Shown piece after piece: positions 17,640 through 26,390 of a DNA stretch of 64,000 bases. Source of the stretch: JAFGHJ01 sp964606065 (lineage in GTDB: Bacteria > Hydrothermota > UBA3072); the NCBI GenBank assembly GCA_964606065.1, contig CAZSEX010000004.1, positions 28,623-92,622 of the forward strand, read 5' to 3'. Numbering within the stretch: position 1 is the first letter of the stretch; the number at the start of each line of letters is the position of its first letter. The notes under the pieces are model-generated. The model searched no databases. It was not told where the DNA came from and saw nothing but the letters and a program-made list of their open reading frames with translations. The position numbers were made by a program, and so were the translations under genes.

Positions 17640-18725
17640 ATGAAAGATAACCAAAACATAAAGAATGAACCCTCGTTAAAAGAAATATTTAAGGATGACT
17701 TTTATATCGGAGCTGCGCTTAATCTGGATCAAATCGAGGGTAAAGATACCGATGGAATAGCTGTTGTAGAGAAGCACTTTAACAGTATCGTTGCTGAAAA
17801 TATTTTAAAGTGGGAAGAAATACATCCTGAAATAGATAGGTATAATTTTGAACCGGCTGATAAGTACGCGGCTTTCGGAGAAAAAAATAAGATGTTTGTG
17901 GTTGGGCATACCCTTGTATGGTTTTATCAAACTCCCGATTGGGTGTTTGAAGATGATTCCGGAAAAGCGCTCAGCAGAGAAGCGTTGCTCGCCCGGATGA
18001 AAAACCACATCTTCACGGTAATGGGCCGTTATAAAGGTAAAATACACGGCTGGGACGTTGTAAACGAGGTGGTTGTCGAAGATGGTTCTTTTAGAAAATG
18101 CAAGTGGTGTGAGATTATCGGGGAAGATTATGTACAGAAGGCATTCGAGTACGCGCGTGAGGCTGACCCGAACGCGGAACTTTATTACAACGATTTTGAT
18201 TATTATAAGAAACCTAAACGAGATGGTATTATTAAGCTGATAGAAAATTTAAAGTCGAAGGGCGTTCGAATAGACGGAATCGGCATACAGGCGCACTGGT
18301 TTCTCGAACATCCTGAAATAGCTGAAATCGAGAAGTTTGTTGTAGAGCTGGGTAAGTTAGAGGTCAAGATTATGATTACGGAAATGGATGTTGGGGTTAC
18401 TCCTTTTTATCCCTGTGATACACCCGCGAGAGATTTATCGTCTTTTGACCCTGAAACACAGAAAAAATTAAATCCTTATACCGAAGGTGTTCCGGATTCG
18501 GTTCTTAAAGAACAGGCGGACAGGTACGCGGAGTTGTTTTCATTGTTTTTAAAACACCGTGACAAGTTTAGCAGAATAACATTCTGGGCGGTTCACGACA
18601 AACAATCCTGGCGCAGTTATTTACCTATAAGAGGCAGGACCGAATACCCGATGTTGTTCGATCGTGATTGTAAACCCAAACCGGCTTTCTATGCCGTTGT
18701 GGAAACAGGTCAAAGTAGATGGTAA
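17640..18725 (+). CDS. GH10 endo-beta-1,4-xylanase, cytoplasmic
   Basis: A 361-residue single-domain family 10 xylanase. The TIM barrel shows the acid/base E143 in WDVVNE and the nucleophile E248 in ITEMDV, plus VGHTLVW near 88 and QAHW near 217. There is no signal peptide and no binding module (it begins MKDNQNIKNE), so it should act in the cytoplasm on imported xylo-oligosaccharides, as known intracellular GH10 enzymes do. It lies in the same run as the symporters and GH43. TTAGGAGTAGAAG precedes the start. A new promoter lies just after its stop. Confidence 0.93.
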   Translation: MKDNQNIKNEPSLKEIFKDDFYIGAALNLDQIEGKDTDGIAVVEKHFNSIVAENILKWEEIHPEIDRYNFEPADKYAAFGEKNKMFVVGHTLVWFYQTPDWVFEDDSGKALSREALLARMKNHIFTVMGRYKGKIHGWDVVNEVVVEDGSFRKCKWCEIIGEDYVQKAFEYAREADPNAELYYNDFDYYKKPKRDGIIKLIENLKSKGVRIDGIGIQAHWFLEHPEIAEIEKFVVELGKLEVKIMITEMDVGVTPFYPCDTPARDLSSFDPETQKKLNPYTEGVPDSVLKEQADRYAELFSLFLKHRDKFSRITFWAVHDKQSWRSYLPIRGRTEYPMLFDRDCKPKPAFYAVVETGQSRW

Positions 18726-18752
18726 TAGGAGATAACAGACAAAGTGCTGCAC

Positions 18753-18778
18753 TTGACATAGATAAATGGTGATATAAT
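18753..18778 (+). promoter_or_regulatory. Promoter of the kinase / GH3 / GH116 segment
   Basis: TATAAT (18773-18778) is preceded by TG one base upstream, giving a perfect extended -10 (TGATATAAT). TTGACA (18753-18758) lies only 14 bases from it, shorter than usual, so the extended -10 may do most of the work. The kinase ATG at 18812 follows with AAGGAG. Confidence 0.55.
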
Positions 18779-18811
18779 ATACTTCAAAATTAACACACAA
18801 GGAGCTTAAAA

Positions 18812-20029
18812 ATGACAGATGAAAAAGATCTTGAAATTGTAGCTGCAGGTCATACCTGCCTTGATTTAATACCGGCTTTCACAATCGAGGGGACAGTTGA
18901 TAGGATGACTGATGTCCTTGTACCCGGTAAAATGATAGACATGGGTGAATGTGTGGTTGTGGGAGGTGGCCCTGTCACCAACGCCGGAGTATCTATAAGG
19001 AGACTCGGTGTCAAGACTGAACTAATAGGCAAAATTGGTGACGATGATTTTGGAAAACAGATTCTTCGGTGGTATGAAGAACATGAAGGGCATTTTAAAG
19101 GAATTAAAATGGTCGAAGGTGAATCTACATCTTATACAATAGCGATTTGTATTCCCGGAATAGACCGTTTTTATCTTCATCATTGCGGAGCCAATGATAC
19201 TTTTGGCTATGAAGATATGGATTTTGATATCGTGGAACGTTCAAAACTTATGCTTTTCGGATATCCGCCGTGGATGAAGAAACTTTACAGCAACACAGGA
19301 GCGGAATTGACTAAAATACTTAAAAAGACAAGAGAATTAGGAACAACGATAGCTCTGGACCTTTCTCTTCCTGATGTCGACGGTTACGCCGAAAATATAG
19401 ATTGGTTTTCTATTATGGAAAATTGGATTCCTCTTTCTGATATTATGGTACCCAGCGCGGAAGAGATTTTTTACTTTTTATACAAAGATAAGTTCCTTGA
19501 AAAGAGGAGAAGTCTAAAAGAGAGAGAAACGGTTCTCGACAATATGAGTGTGAAAGAGATTTCTGACATTGGTAAAGATTTAATTAAAATGGGTACGGCA
19601 ATAGCGATGGTAAAATGCGGGCACAGAGGATTGTATGTGCGAACCGCCGGCAAGGAACGTCTGAGCAAATTAGGAGCGGCAGGATGTTCAGACCTCGATA
19701 ACTGGGCTAACCGTGAACTCTGGTTTCCTGTTTACGAAGAGGAAAAATTCGTGGGTGCTCTCGGTTCAGGCGATTCCGCTATTGCAGGATTCCTTTCCGC
19801 TTTTGTGTGGAATCATTCAGTCGAATCCTGTTTAAGGTATGCTAACGCTGCCGGCAGCATGAATGTTACCGTCCCCGATGGTCTTACCTGGAATAAAGGA
19901 TTTGAAGATCTTACGAGGCGAATCGAAGCGGGCTGGAAGACAAGAGAATTGAAAATCGATGAAGATGGTTGGAAATTTGAAAAAGGGTTCTGGGTGGGAC
20001 CTGATAACAGCGGTAAATGGGAATCATAA
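18812..20029 (+). CDS. PfkB-family carbohydrate kinase
   Basis: A 405-residue ribokinase-fold sugar kinase, longer than the usual 300-330 residues. The N-terminal signature is GGGPVTNAGVSIRRLG (51-66) with LIGKIGDDDFG. The C-terminal signature GALGSGDSAIAGF (315-327) holds the catalytic base D321. The extra length includes a charged helical stretch at about 222-258 and a segment before the C-signature. It would phosphorylate a sugar or nucleoside taken up or freed by its neighbours; xylulose is normally handled by FGGY kinases, so the substrate is open. It begins a segment with its own promoter and is followed by GH3 after 22 bases. Confidence 0.85.
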   Translation: MTDEKDLEIVAAGHTCLDLIPAFTIEGTVDRMTDVLVPGKMIDMGECVVVGGGPVTNAGVSIRRLGVKTELIGKIGDDDFGKQILRWYEEHEGHFKGIKMVEGESTSYTIAICIPGIDRFYLHHCGANDTFGYEDMDFDIVERSKLMLFGYPPWMKKLYSNTGAELTKILKKTRELGTTIALDLSLPDVDGYAENIDWFSIMENWIPLSDIMVPSAEEIFYFLYKDKFLEKRRSLKERETVLDNMSVKEISDIGKDLIKMGTAIAMVKCGHRGLYVRTAGKERLSKLGAAGCSDLDNWANRELWFPVYEEEKFVGALGSGDSAIAGFLSAFVWNHSVESCLRYANAAGSMNVTVPDGLTWNKGFEDLTRRIEAGWKTRELKIDEDGWKFEKGFWVGPDNSGKWES

Positions 20030-20051
20030 AATACTAAATGAGGAGGTAAGA

Positions 20052-21875
20052 ATGTCAAAAAAAGAGAGAGTTAAATTTATAAGTAAGCAGATTTCAAAAA
20101 TGACTCTTGAGGAAAAAGTCGGACAGGTTTTAACTTTCACGTGGAGGGGTACGGTGTTTACTCCCAGCGGAATCGAACAGGTTACGAAATTGCACTGCGG
20201 CGGACTTTGTCTCGAGCCGTACGCTGTGGAAACATGTAAGAACCTGTATTGGGGTAATTCCCAGATAGATACGACTTTTAAGAAACCGAAAGATTATTTC
20301 AAAATAGCCGAGACTTATTTCGCGGGTTCAGATTTTGGGATCAGCATAACCCCGGAAGAATACGCGAAGAGACTTAAAAGATGGCAGAAAATAGCCATGG
20401 ATCGTCCTTCTGGAGTTCCTCTGCATATCACAGTCGATTTTGAAGGCGATTTCAAAAATGATTATATGGCGGGGGGAATAAGACAGTTTCCCGCTCCCAT
20501 GGGTATGGCTGCGATAGGTGATAAAAAAATAACTTATAAAATCGGTGAGATTATCGGCAAAATGTTATCGGCTATGGGTGTTACACAGATGTATTCACCG
20601 GTCTGTGACGTGAATACAAATCCCAAGAATCCTGAAATAGGAGTTCGATCTTTCAGTGATGATCCGCAAACTTGCGCGGATCACGCGGTAGCTTTGATTA
20701 AAGGTTTACAGGATAATGGTATAGCAACCACTGCCAAACATTTCCCGGGAAGAGGCAGCTCGGATACCGATGCTCACGATGTCCTGGAAGTGTTAAACTT
20801 AAGTAAGCAGAGGATGCACGAAGTCGATCTGGTTCCTTTTAAAGCCGCTATCGAGGCGGGTACAAAAGCTATTATGACCGGGCATTCCGTTTATCCGGCT
20901 TATGATAAAAAATATCCCACGACTTTATCCGAAAACATACTGACTGGTTTATTAAGAGAAGAGCTTCAATTTAAAGGGGTAATTGTTTCGGACGCTATCG
21001 GTATGGCTGCCATACTTAAGAAATGGCCTCTTCCGCAGGCCTGTGTAATGGCTTTAAAAGCGGGAGTCGATACGATACTTCTGAAAGCCGACGATGAATC
21101 CAGGTCTCAGACTTTCTTTGGGATTAAACGAGCTGTGGAAAATGGCGAGTTATCCGAAGAAAGGTTAGATGAGGCGGTTACTCGTCTCCTGCGAATGAAG
21201 TATGACCAGGGCCTATATAAAACGGCTCCCAAAATTAGTCCTGAGAAAACTTACAAGATCACCACAGATAAAAAAGTTATAGATTTTTCCTGGGATATAG
21301 CGAAGAAAGCTCAAATTATAATGAGAGATGATAAGAAATTACTGCCGCTCAATGATAAAAAGAAGATACTTGTAATAGAACAGCGTATTCCCTATGAGTT
21401 CTGCGGTAAAGATCCTTATATGCATATGCATATGTTCTGTGAAAGAATGGTCGATCATTCCACGAATTTGATTCTTGTTGATACGGAATTTTCAGCATTC
21501 GAAGAAGAAATTAAAGAATGTATGGAACTCGCGAAGCAGGCGGACCTTGTGGTGATGACCAATTATTACGCGCGAATAGTTAAATCCGGTAACAATCAAC
21601 TTTTAGCTAAGAAACTGAAAAAAGCCGGGAAAGATATCGTCGTTGTTACCAATAGCCCGTATGTCGAGGGCACGACCGATGTTGCCGATGCTGCTATTTG
21701 CAACTTCAGCGCTACGCCCGATTCTATCAGGGCTTCCGCGGATTTACTTTTTGGTAAGTTTAAACCGCGCGCTGCCACAAAAGTACCCGTAGATATCGGA
21801 AAGCAAAAATCTACTCCCCAGAAAAAACTGAAGGCCAAAAAGAAATCAAAAAAGCTGGATTTATCGTATTGTTAA
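20052..21875 (+). CDS. GH3 beta-glycosidase, cytoplasmic
   Basis: A 607-residue family 3 glycoside hydrolase. The nucleophile is D314 in VIVSDAIGMAA. KHFPGRGSSDTDAHDVL (229-245) resembles the Asp/His loop that supplies acid catalysis in NagZ-type GH3 enzymes. There is no signal peptide, so it should act in the cytoplasm, by context releasing xylose or glucose from imported oligosaccharides; the NagZ-like loop leaves beta-N-acetylglucosaminidase or phosphorylase activity possible. A second domain follows (about 400-580), and the C-terminus is very Lys-rich (last 20 residues). The start at 20052 has AGGAGG 6 bases upstream. A longer reading from 19959 would overlap the kinase gene and lacks such a site. 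Confidence 0.85.
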   Translation: MSKKERVKFISKQISKMTLEEKVGQVLTFTWRGTVFTPSGIEQVTKLHCGGLCLEPYAVETCKNLYWGNSQIDTTFKKPKDYFKIAETYFAGSDFGISITPEEYAKRLKRWQKIAMDRPSGVPLHITVDFEGDFKNDYMAGGIRQFPAPMGMAAIGDKKITYKIGEIIGKMLSAMGVTQMYSPVCDVNTNPKNPEIGVRSFSDDPQTCADHAVALIKGLQDNGIATTAKHFPGRGSSDTDAHDVLEVLNLSKQRMHEVDLVPFKAAIEAGTKAIMTGHSVYPAYDKKYPTTLSENILTGLLREELQFKGVIVSDAIGMAAILKKWPLPQACVMALKAGVDTILLKADDESRSQTFFGIKRAVENGELSEERLDEAVTRLLRMKYDQGLYKTAPKISPEKTYKITTDKKVIDFSWDIAKKAQIIMRDDKKLLPLNDKKKILVIEQRIPYEFCGKDPYMHMHMFCERMVDHSTNLILVDTEFSAFEEEIKECMELAKQADLVVMTNYYARIVKSGNNQLLAKKLKKAGKDIVVVTNSPYVEGTTDVADAAICNFSATPDSIRASADLLFGKFKPRAATKVPVDIGKQKSTPQKKLKAKKKSKKLDLSYC

Positions 21876-21887
21876 GGAGGATATTAT

Positions 21888-24470
21888 ATGCCAAAATCTT
21901 CTGGTATAGAAATAAAAGACGTTTTTACTATTAAAGGGAAGAAGATATCAAAAATTTATGACGATAACTACATGTCCGTTCATTTTCAGGGAATGTCGAA
22001 AACTCTTCAGTTCCCTCACACTATAGCTCTTCAGGGTGCTCCTACCTGTTCTATAGGTTTATCTCCCGATGGTTTATACAACAGGCTTAACAACGCGGGC
22101 AGGCTGATTTTGTTGAATCAAAACGCGATTCAATTTGCTTCTGCTCCGTTTATTCGTATCAGGGGAGAAAAGGAGGAGGAGGAAGAGGAAGAGGAAGAGA
22201 TTTTAGTGGAAGAAGATACTTTTATGCTTACCAGAAGGGATCCGGAGAAGGTAGAGGAAATCGATGATGTACCGGCATTGAAGAATTATTATCATAAACC
22301 GCTTCCCGAGAAAGATATCACTATTTCGATTGCCACACCTCTCCTGGAAATGGCATATAAAATCGATAAAGTCAGTGTTAAAAGACGTCTGGTTTCTCCC
22401 TTATTTGCTGAGAGAGATCAGGCTTTAATGCCCCTTGGCGTCGAGGAATATGAGATTATTAATAACAGTGACGAGGAAAAAGAAATTACCCTGGTGTTGC
22501 CCAGACCCTCTCTTGTCAATCTTCAGGAAAAAGAGCTGAAGCCGACGGATCAGGATACAGTTTATATATGTTCCGCGCCGGTTAAAGGTCATGTTCATAA
22601 AGAATTTGAATCGTCGGGTATGGAGGGAGTGGTTATGGGTAGTAAGGAATGTAAAGATAGAATGGTAATTGCCGTACCGAAGCTGAAAGATGTAAATATT
22701 GACACAAACCCCTATTTCTGCCTGAATTACCTGAAACAGGATTTGTTGTTGAATGATGACGGTAGTTTTTATCGGAAAAGAGAGCCTCTTGTCAAACAGG
22801 ATTATGGCGCGGCGATAAGTTTATCGTTTACATTGAAATCTGAATCATCAATGAAAATACCTTTTGCTGTCGGTCTGGATTTTCCCGTGCAAACTTATAT
22901 CGATGGTAAAAAATTCGATCGGAAATATATAAAGAGTTTCAAAAACGAAAAAACCCGTACGGTCGATATGGCAAAAGTCGCTCTGGATAATTACAAGGAT
23001 TGGTTCGACAGAACGATGGCTATCCAGAGTAAGATATACGATTTAATAAGGAAAAATCCGGCTTATAAAAATGATAAAGCCGGGGCATTAAGGTTAACCA
23101 GACTGATTCTTAATGAGTTTAGTTTTCCCCTGTCGAATGCCGCGGTCTGGGTTGAAGATAAAGACAGCAGCCAGAGAGCGAGATTCTTAGAGTGTTTTGA
23201 TTACGCTTACATAGATCCTTCCGATGTGGATTGGTATTCCATGGTGCTTATGATACTTTTTCCGGATATAGAAAGGGAACTCTGTCAGAGTTTTGTGGAT
23301 TCTATCAACAGAGAAAACAAAAATAAACGTTTTTATCATTTGCACGCGTCTTTTGTTGAAGCCAGAAAGCACTTCAAGGATTATCCTGAAGAGTATGAGG
23401 GTCAATCACTGACACAGATATATGATCAAATTAAGATTAAAGGTGCCGTTTCTCATGATGTCGGCGCTTTACCCAAAGGGCATCCATTGCGTAACGTCAG
23501 TGACTATGCCTGGTACAATGACAACTATTGGGTAGACCTTTTTCCCAAACTTGCCACAAGAGTGCTGCGCAATGTTAAATTTATGAAAGATAAGGACTTT
23601 TTGAAGAAAAATTGGGAAACTCTGAAATTCGGGTTCAAGCATCTTCAGACTCATGATCATGACGGTGACGGAATACCCGAAGGTAATCCCGGTGAAGTAA
23701 AAAATACTTTCGATAATTTGACTCTGTTTGGAGTGGATGCTTATGATGCCACTATTTTTATGGCCGGCTGTCGAGCCATGATTGTAATGGCGGATATGAT
23801 GAAAGACAAAGAAGCGAAAAAGGAATACGAGAAAGCCTTTGAAAAAGCTCAGACGGAGTTCGAAAAATTGTGGAGAGAGAAAGAAAACAAAAAAGGCGAG
23901 AAGTTGGAATATTATATAACCTGCTATGACCAGGATACAGGTGAAGAAAATACCGATGTATGGCTTAATCAACTGGATGCGATATGGGCGTTAATAGCGA
24001 TCGGAGAAGAGCCTTTTATTCCTGAGAAAAGAGTTAAAAAGATTCTCAAGACGATTTATAAAAACAACAGAACTTTCATGGGTTGGGCTATGTGCCGGAC
24101 TGAAGACGGAGGAAAAGTCGAATCGGAGCAGGGTCAGGATGTATATACCACTTCAAATTATGTTTTCGCGGAGCTTCTCGACTATTACGGTCTTAGGAAA
24201 GAAAGCAAGGAAGTTTATAAAGCCATGGATAAGGTTATTTTCGATTACGCGAACTCGTTAATCTCTCCGGATAACCTGAGAGCTGAATTGGAAATAGAAG
24301 CAGGAGAAACTGTTCCAACCCCGCATTATATCGTAGCTGCTTATCCCAGACCGGGAGCTGTAATGACGCAACTGGTTCTTCAGTATATTAAAGAACTTCA
24401 GAAGGAAAAAGGCAAAGCAAAGGTAAACTCCGGGCAATTGAAATCCTTTATAAGTGTTTTAATGAAGTAA
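21888..24470 (+). CDS. GH116-family beta-glucosidase / beta-xylosidase, cytoplasmic
   Basis: An 860-residue protein matching family GH116 (human GBA2, archaeal SSO1353). N-terminal beta-sandwich region about 1-370, then an alpha/alpha toroid. FLECFDYAY with the following DVDWYSMVLMILFPDIE (432-461) lines up with the GBA2 segment around its nucleophile, making E434 the likely nucleophile. HDHDGDGIPE (588-597) and NTFDNLTLFGVDAYDA (605-620) line up with the acid region; D608 is kept, while the Asp before the conserved Thr-Tyr-Asp of GBA2 is replaced. There is no signal peptide. SSO1353 hydrolyses both glucosides and xylosides, which suits a xylan locus. A run of Glu at 94-103 is encoded by a GAG/GAA tract. 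AAGGAGGATATT precedes the start. Confidence 0.8.
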   Translation: MPKSSGIEIKDVFTIKGKKISKIYDDNYMSVHFQGMSKTLQFPHTIALQGAPTCSIGLSPDGLYNRLNNAGRLILLNQNAIQFASAPFIRIRGEKEEEEEEEEEILVEEDTFMLTRRDPEKVEEIDDVPALKNYYHKPLPEKDITISIATPLLEMAYKIDKVSVKRRLVSPLFAERDQALMPLGVEEYEIINNSDEEKEITLVLPRPSLVNLQEKELKPTDQDTVYICSAPVKGHVHKEFESSGMEGVVMGSKECKDRMVIAVPKLKDVNIDTNPYFCLNYLKQDLLLNDDGSFYRKREPLVKQDYGAAISLSFTLKSESSMKIPFAVGLDFPVQTYIDGKKFDRKYIKSFKNEKTRTVDMAKVALDNYKDWFDRTMAIQSKIYDLIRKNPAYKNDKAGALRLTRLILNEFSFPLSNAAVWVEDKDSSQRARFLECFDYAYIDPSDVDWYSMVLMILFPDIERELCQSFVDSINRENKNKRFYHLHASFVEARKHFKDYPEEYEGQSLTQIYDQIKIKGAVSHDVGALPKGHPLRNVSDYAWYNDNYWVDLFPKLATRVLRNVKFMKDKDFLKKNWETLKFGFKHLQTHDHDGDGIPEGNPGEVKNTFDNLTLFGVDAYDATIFMAGCRAMIVMADMMKDKEAKKEYEKAFEKAQTEFEKLWREKENKKGEKLEYYITCYDQDTGEENTDVWLNQLDAIWALIAIGEEPFIPEKRVKKILKTIYKNNRTFMGWAMCRTEDGGKVESEQGQDVYTTSNYVFAELLDYYGLRKESKEVYKAMDKVIFDYANSLISPDNLRAELEIEAGETVPTPHYIVAAYPRPGAVMTQLVLQYIKELQKEKGKAKVNSGQLKSFISVLMK

Positions 24471-24591
24471 AGATCGCACCTGGTTTTGAAAAACATAGAG
24501 GATTTAGAAAATCGGTCGAATATACTTTCCGCAATTTAATAAAAGCAAAGTAATAGAACCCGGTAAAATCGTTCTGGAGTATGCACGGGAA

Positions 24592-26097
24592 TTGGGTGTG
24601 CCTATAAATATTGGTTACGGTAGATTGGGAATTCGTAAGGAATGTAGAATCAAAGTAGAAGAAGGTTCTGAGGCTTTAAATAAAAGAACTAAAGCAGAGA
24701 AAGGATTAGGCAAAGAGGAAAGATTAGCTTCACAAGTTGTAACTGAAAACGGCGAACATGATGTATATGTGAGTTTTACGCAGAGTGGTTTTATAACCAA
24801 TATCCTGACGCACGCGTCAAAAACAAGAAAATTTTTTTTAAATCCCCTGATTCAAAAAAAAGGCAATAAGGTTTGTTCAGAAGGAAATGAAATTGATGAT
24901 TACCGCAATGGCGTATTTGGGATTGCTGCTGACATTGGGACAACGACTGTTGTACTACATTTAATGGATTTAGAAAAAGGCGATATTATCCACACTTCCG
25001 CGTTCGAAAATCCTCAAAAAAGGATTGATGGAGGTAATGTAATAAGCAGGATTCTATTTGACGGTAAGAATCCCGGCAAATTGCATAATATTTTGACAAA
25101 AAAAATAAATGAAGAAATAAAGAAAATGCCTGTAGATAGTCGAGAAATATATGATTTTGTGGTCGTGGGAAACAGCACAATGAGAGATTTGTTTTTCGGA
25201 CTCGATGTGCAGAGTCTCGGAGTTAGCCCCTATCAATCCATTACGGAAAGAGAGAAGGGAAGAACTTTCATGAGAGTGAAGGCTCCTGAACTCGGTCTAA
25301 GATTAAACAAAAGCGCTGAAGTTTATGGTCCTCCTTTGATCGGCTCCCATATTGGATCCGACGCTCTCGCAGTTTCTCTTTCCTGCGGAATTTTCGACGA
25401 CACCGAGGAAATTGCGATGTGCATCGATATTGGTACTAATGGTGAGATTGTTCTGAAGTACGAAAAGGGAATTATCGCGACTTCCTGTGCGGCAGGTCCG
25501 GCTTTAGAGCCTATGCCCGCATTATCCGGGGCGATTGACAGGTTCAGTATAAAAGGTGGTAAAATAAGCTGGCAAACTATAGGAGATATCGAACCGATTG
25601 GCATTTGTGGTTCCGGTATAATCGATGTTATGGGAGAGTTAAGAAAAAACAATATGATGGATGAAGATGGGTATCTTAAAAACGGCAAAGTTTTTAAGAT
25701 AACAGATAACATTCAGATAACTCAAACCGATATAAAAGGAACGAAAGGATTTTTGTTTGGCAAAGCAGCTATATCCCTGGGGATAAAAGCTCTGTTAGAA
25801 GAGAAAAATTTAACCACGGCCGAATTAGACAAAGTGTATATCGCAGGTTCCTTTGGCACCTATATAGATATAGAGAATGCCAGGATAATTGGTCTCGTTC
25901 CGGATATCCCTTCCGAAAAGATTATCCAGGTCGGTAATGCCGCGGCTCTCGGAGCCCAGGAAATATTATTGAGTTCAGAAATGAGAAAAACAGCTGAGAA
26001 CGCGGTAAATAAAATAGAGCATATTGGTCTGGAACTTCTTCCCAATTATGGGGAGAGATTGATGCTGATCGAGCAGAAATTTAAGAAATTTTGTTAG
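24592..26097 (+). CDS. RACE-type ASKHA ATPase (corrinoid protein activator) with decayed ferredoxin domain
   Basis: Reductive activators of corrinoid enzymes (RamQ/AE type, DUF4445) return Co(II) carriers to Co(I) using a [2Fe-2S] domain and an ASKHA ATPase domain. The ATPase part is complete: GIAADIGTTTVVLHLMD (phosphate 1), VGNSTM, MCIDIGTNGEIVL, ICGSGIIDVMGEL and VYIAGSFG. The front part is odd. Codons from 24511 on (starting IGRIYFPQFN and containing EYARELGVPIN) still look like the ferredoxin domain, but the expected first codon is ATC, and of the four usual cluster cysteines only the one in KECRIKVEEG is visible. The others read Tyr, Arg and Ser. The start used here is TTG 24592; translation could begin elsewhere. 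The GH116 gene ends 121 bases upstream. The obvious client is the corrinoid protein at 2315. Confidence 0.8.
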   Translation: MGVPINIGYGRLGIRKECRIKVEEGSEALNKRTKAEKGLGKEERLASQVVTENGEHDVYVSFTQSGFITNILTHASKTRKFFLNPLIQKKGNKVCSEGNEIDDYRNGVFGIAADIGTTTVVLHLMDLEKGDIIHTSAFENPQKRIDGGNVISRILFDGKNPGKLHNILTKKINEEIKKMPVDSREIYDFVVVGNSTMRDLFFGLDVQSLGVSPYQSITEREKGRTFMRVKAPELGLRLNKSAEVYGPPLIGSHIGSDALAVSLSCGIFDDTEEIAMCIDIGTNGEIVLKYEKGIIATSCAAGPALEPMPALSGAIDRFSIKGGKISWQTIGDIEPIGICGSGIIDVMGELRKNNMMDEDGYLKNGKVFKITDNIQITQTDIKGTKGFLFGKAAISLGIKALLEEKNLTTAELDKVYIAGSFGTYIDIENARIIGLVPDIPSEKIIQVGNAAALGAQEILLSSEMRKTAENAVNKIEHIGLELLPNYGERLMLIEQKFKKFC

Positions 26098-26176
26098 TCA
26101 TATGGTTAAGGTGCCCCAAGGTTGATAATGATGTTATATCATCCATTAGCTTACGAAAAAATAAGGAAAATAGCAC

Positions 26177-26205
26177 TTGACATTATTGTTTGTTTTTCAT
26201 ATAAT
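26177..26205 (+). promoter_or_regulatory. Consensus promoter of the second receptor cassette
   Basis: TTGACA (26177-26182) and TATAAT (26200-26205) are perfect and 17 bases apart, exactly as before the first cassette. The leader is about 180 bases. The gap 26098-26390 holds this promoter, the leader and no gene. Confidence 0.8.
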
Positions 26206-26366
26206 ACTGAATACGAATGAGGAATCTTTAGTTTTAAAGATGTGTAATGTTTTATAGGAATTGCGGAGAAAGGAGGAAAAACAGTAACAGTGAATTTTAA
26301 GGCATTTTTAAGAACGTTCGGAAATGGTTTTTTGTTATGTAAAATTGTTTTAACTTATTGTTTTTT

Positions 26367-26387
26367 AACCCTTAATAAAAGGAGGTT
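26367..26387 (+). promoter_or_regulatory. Hairpin over the second receptor's ribosome binding site
   Basis: AACC (26367-26370) can pair with GGTT (26384-26387), and CTT (26371-26373) with AAG (26379-26381), with a two-base bulge. This partly covers GGAGG. The matching structure is at 4496. Confidence 0.3.
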
Positions 26388-26390
26388 TTC

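Noticed and set aside
19959..20051. Upstream extension of the GH3 gene by 31 codons
   Set aside because: It overlaps the kinase gene by 71 bases and lacks a ribosome binding site, while ATG 20052 follows AGGAGG at the right distance.
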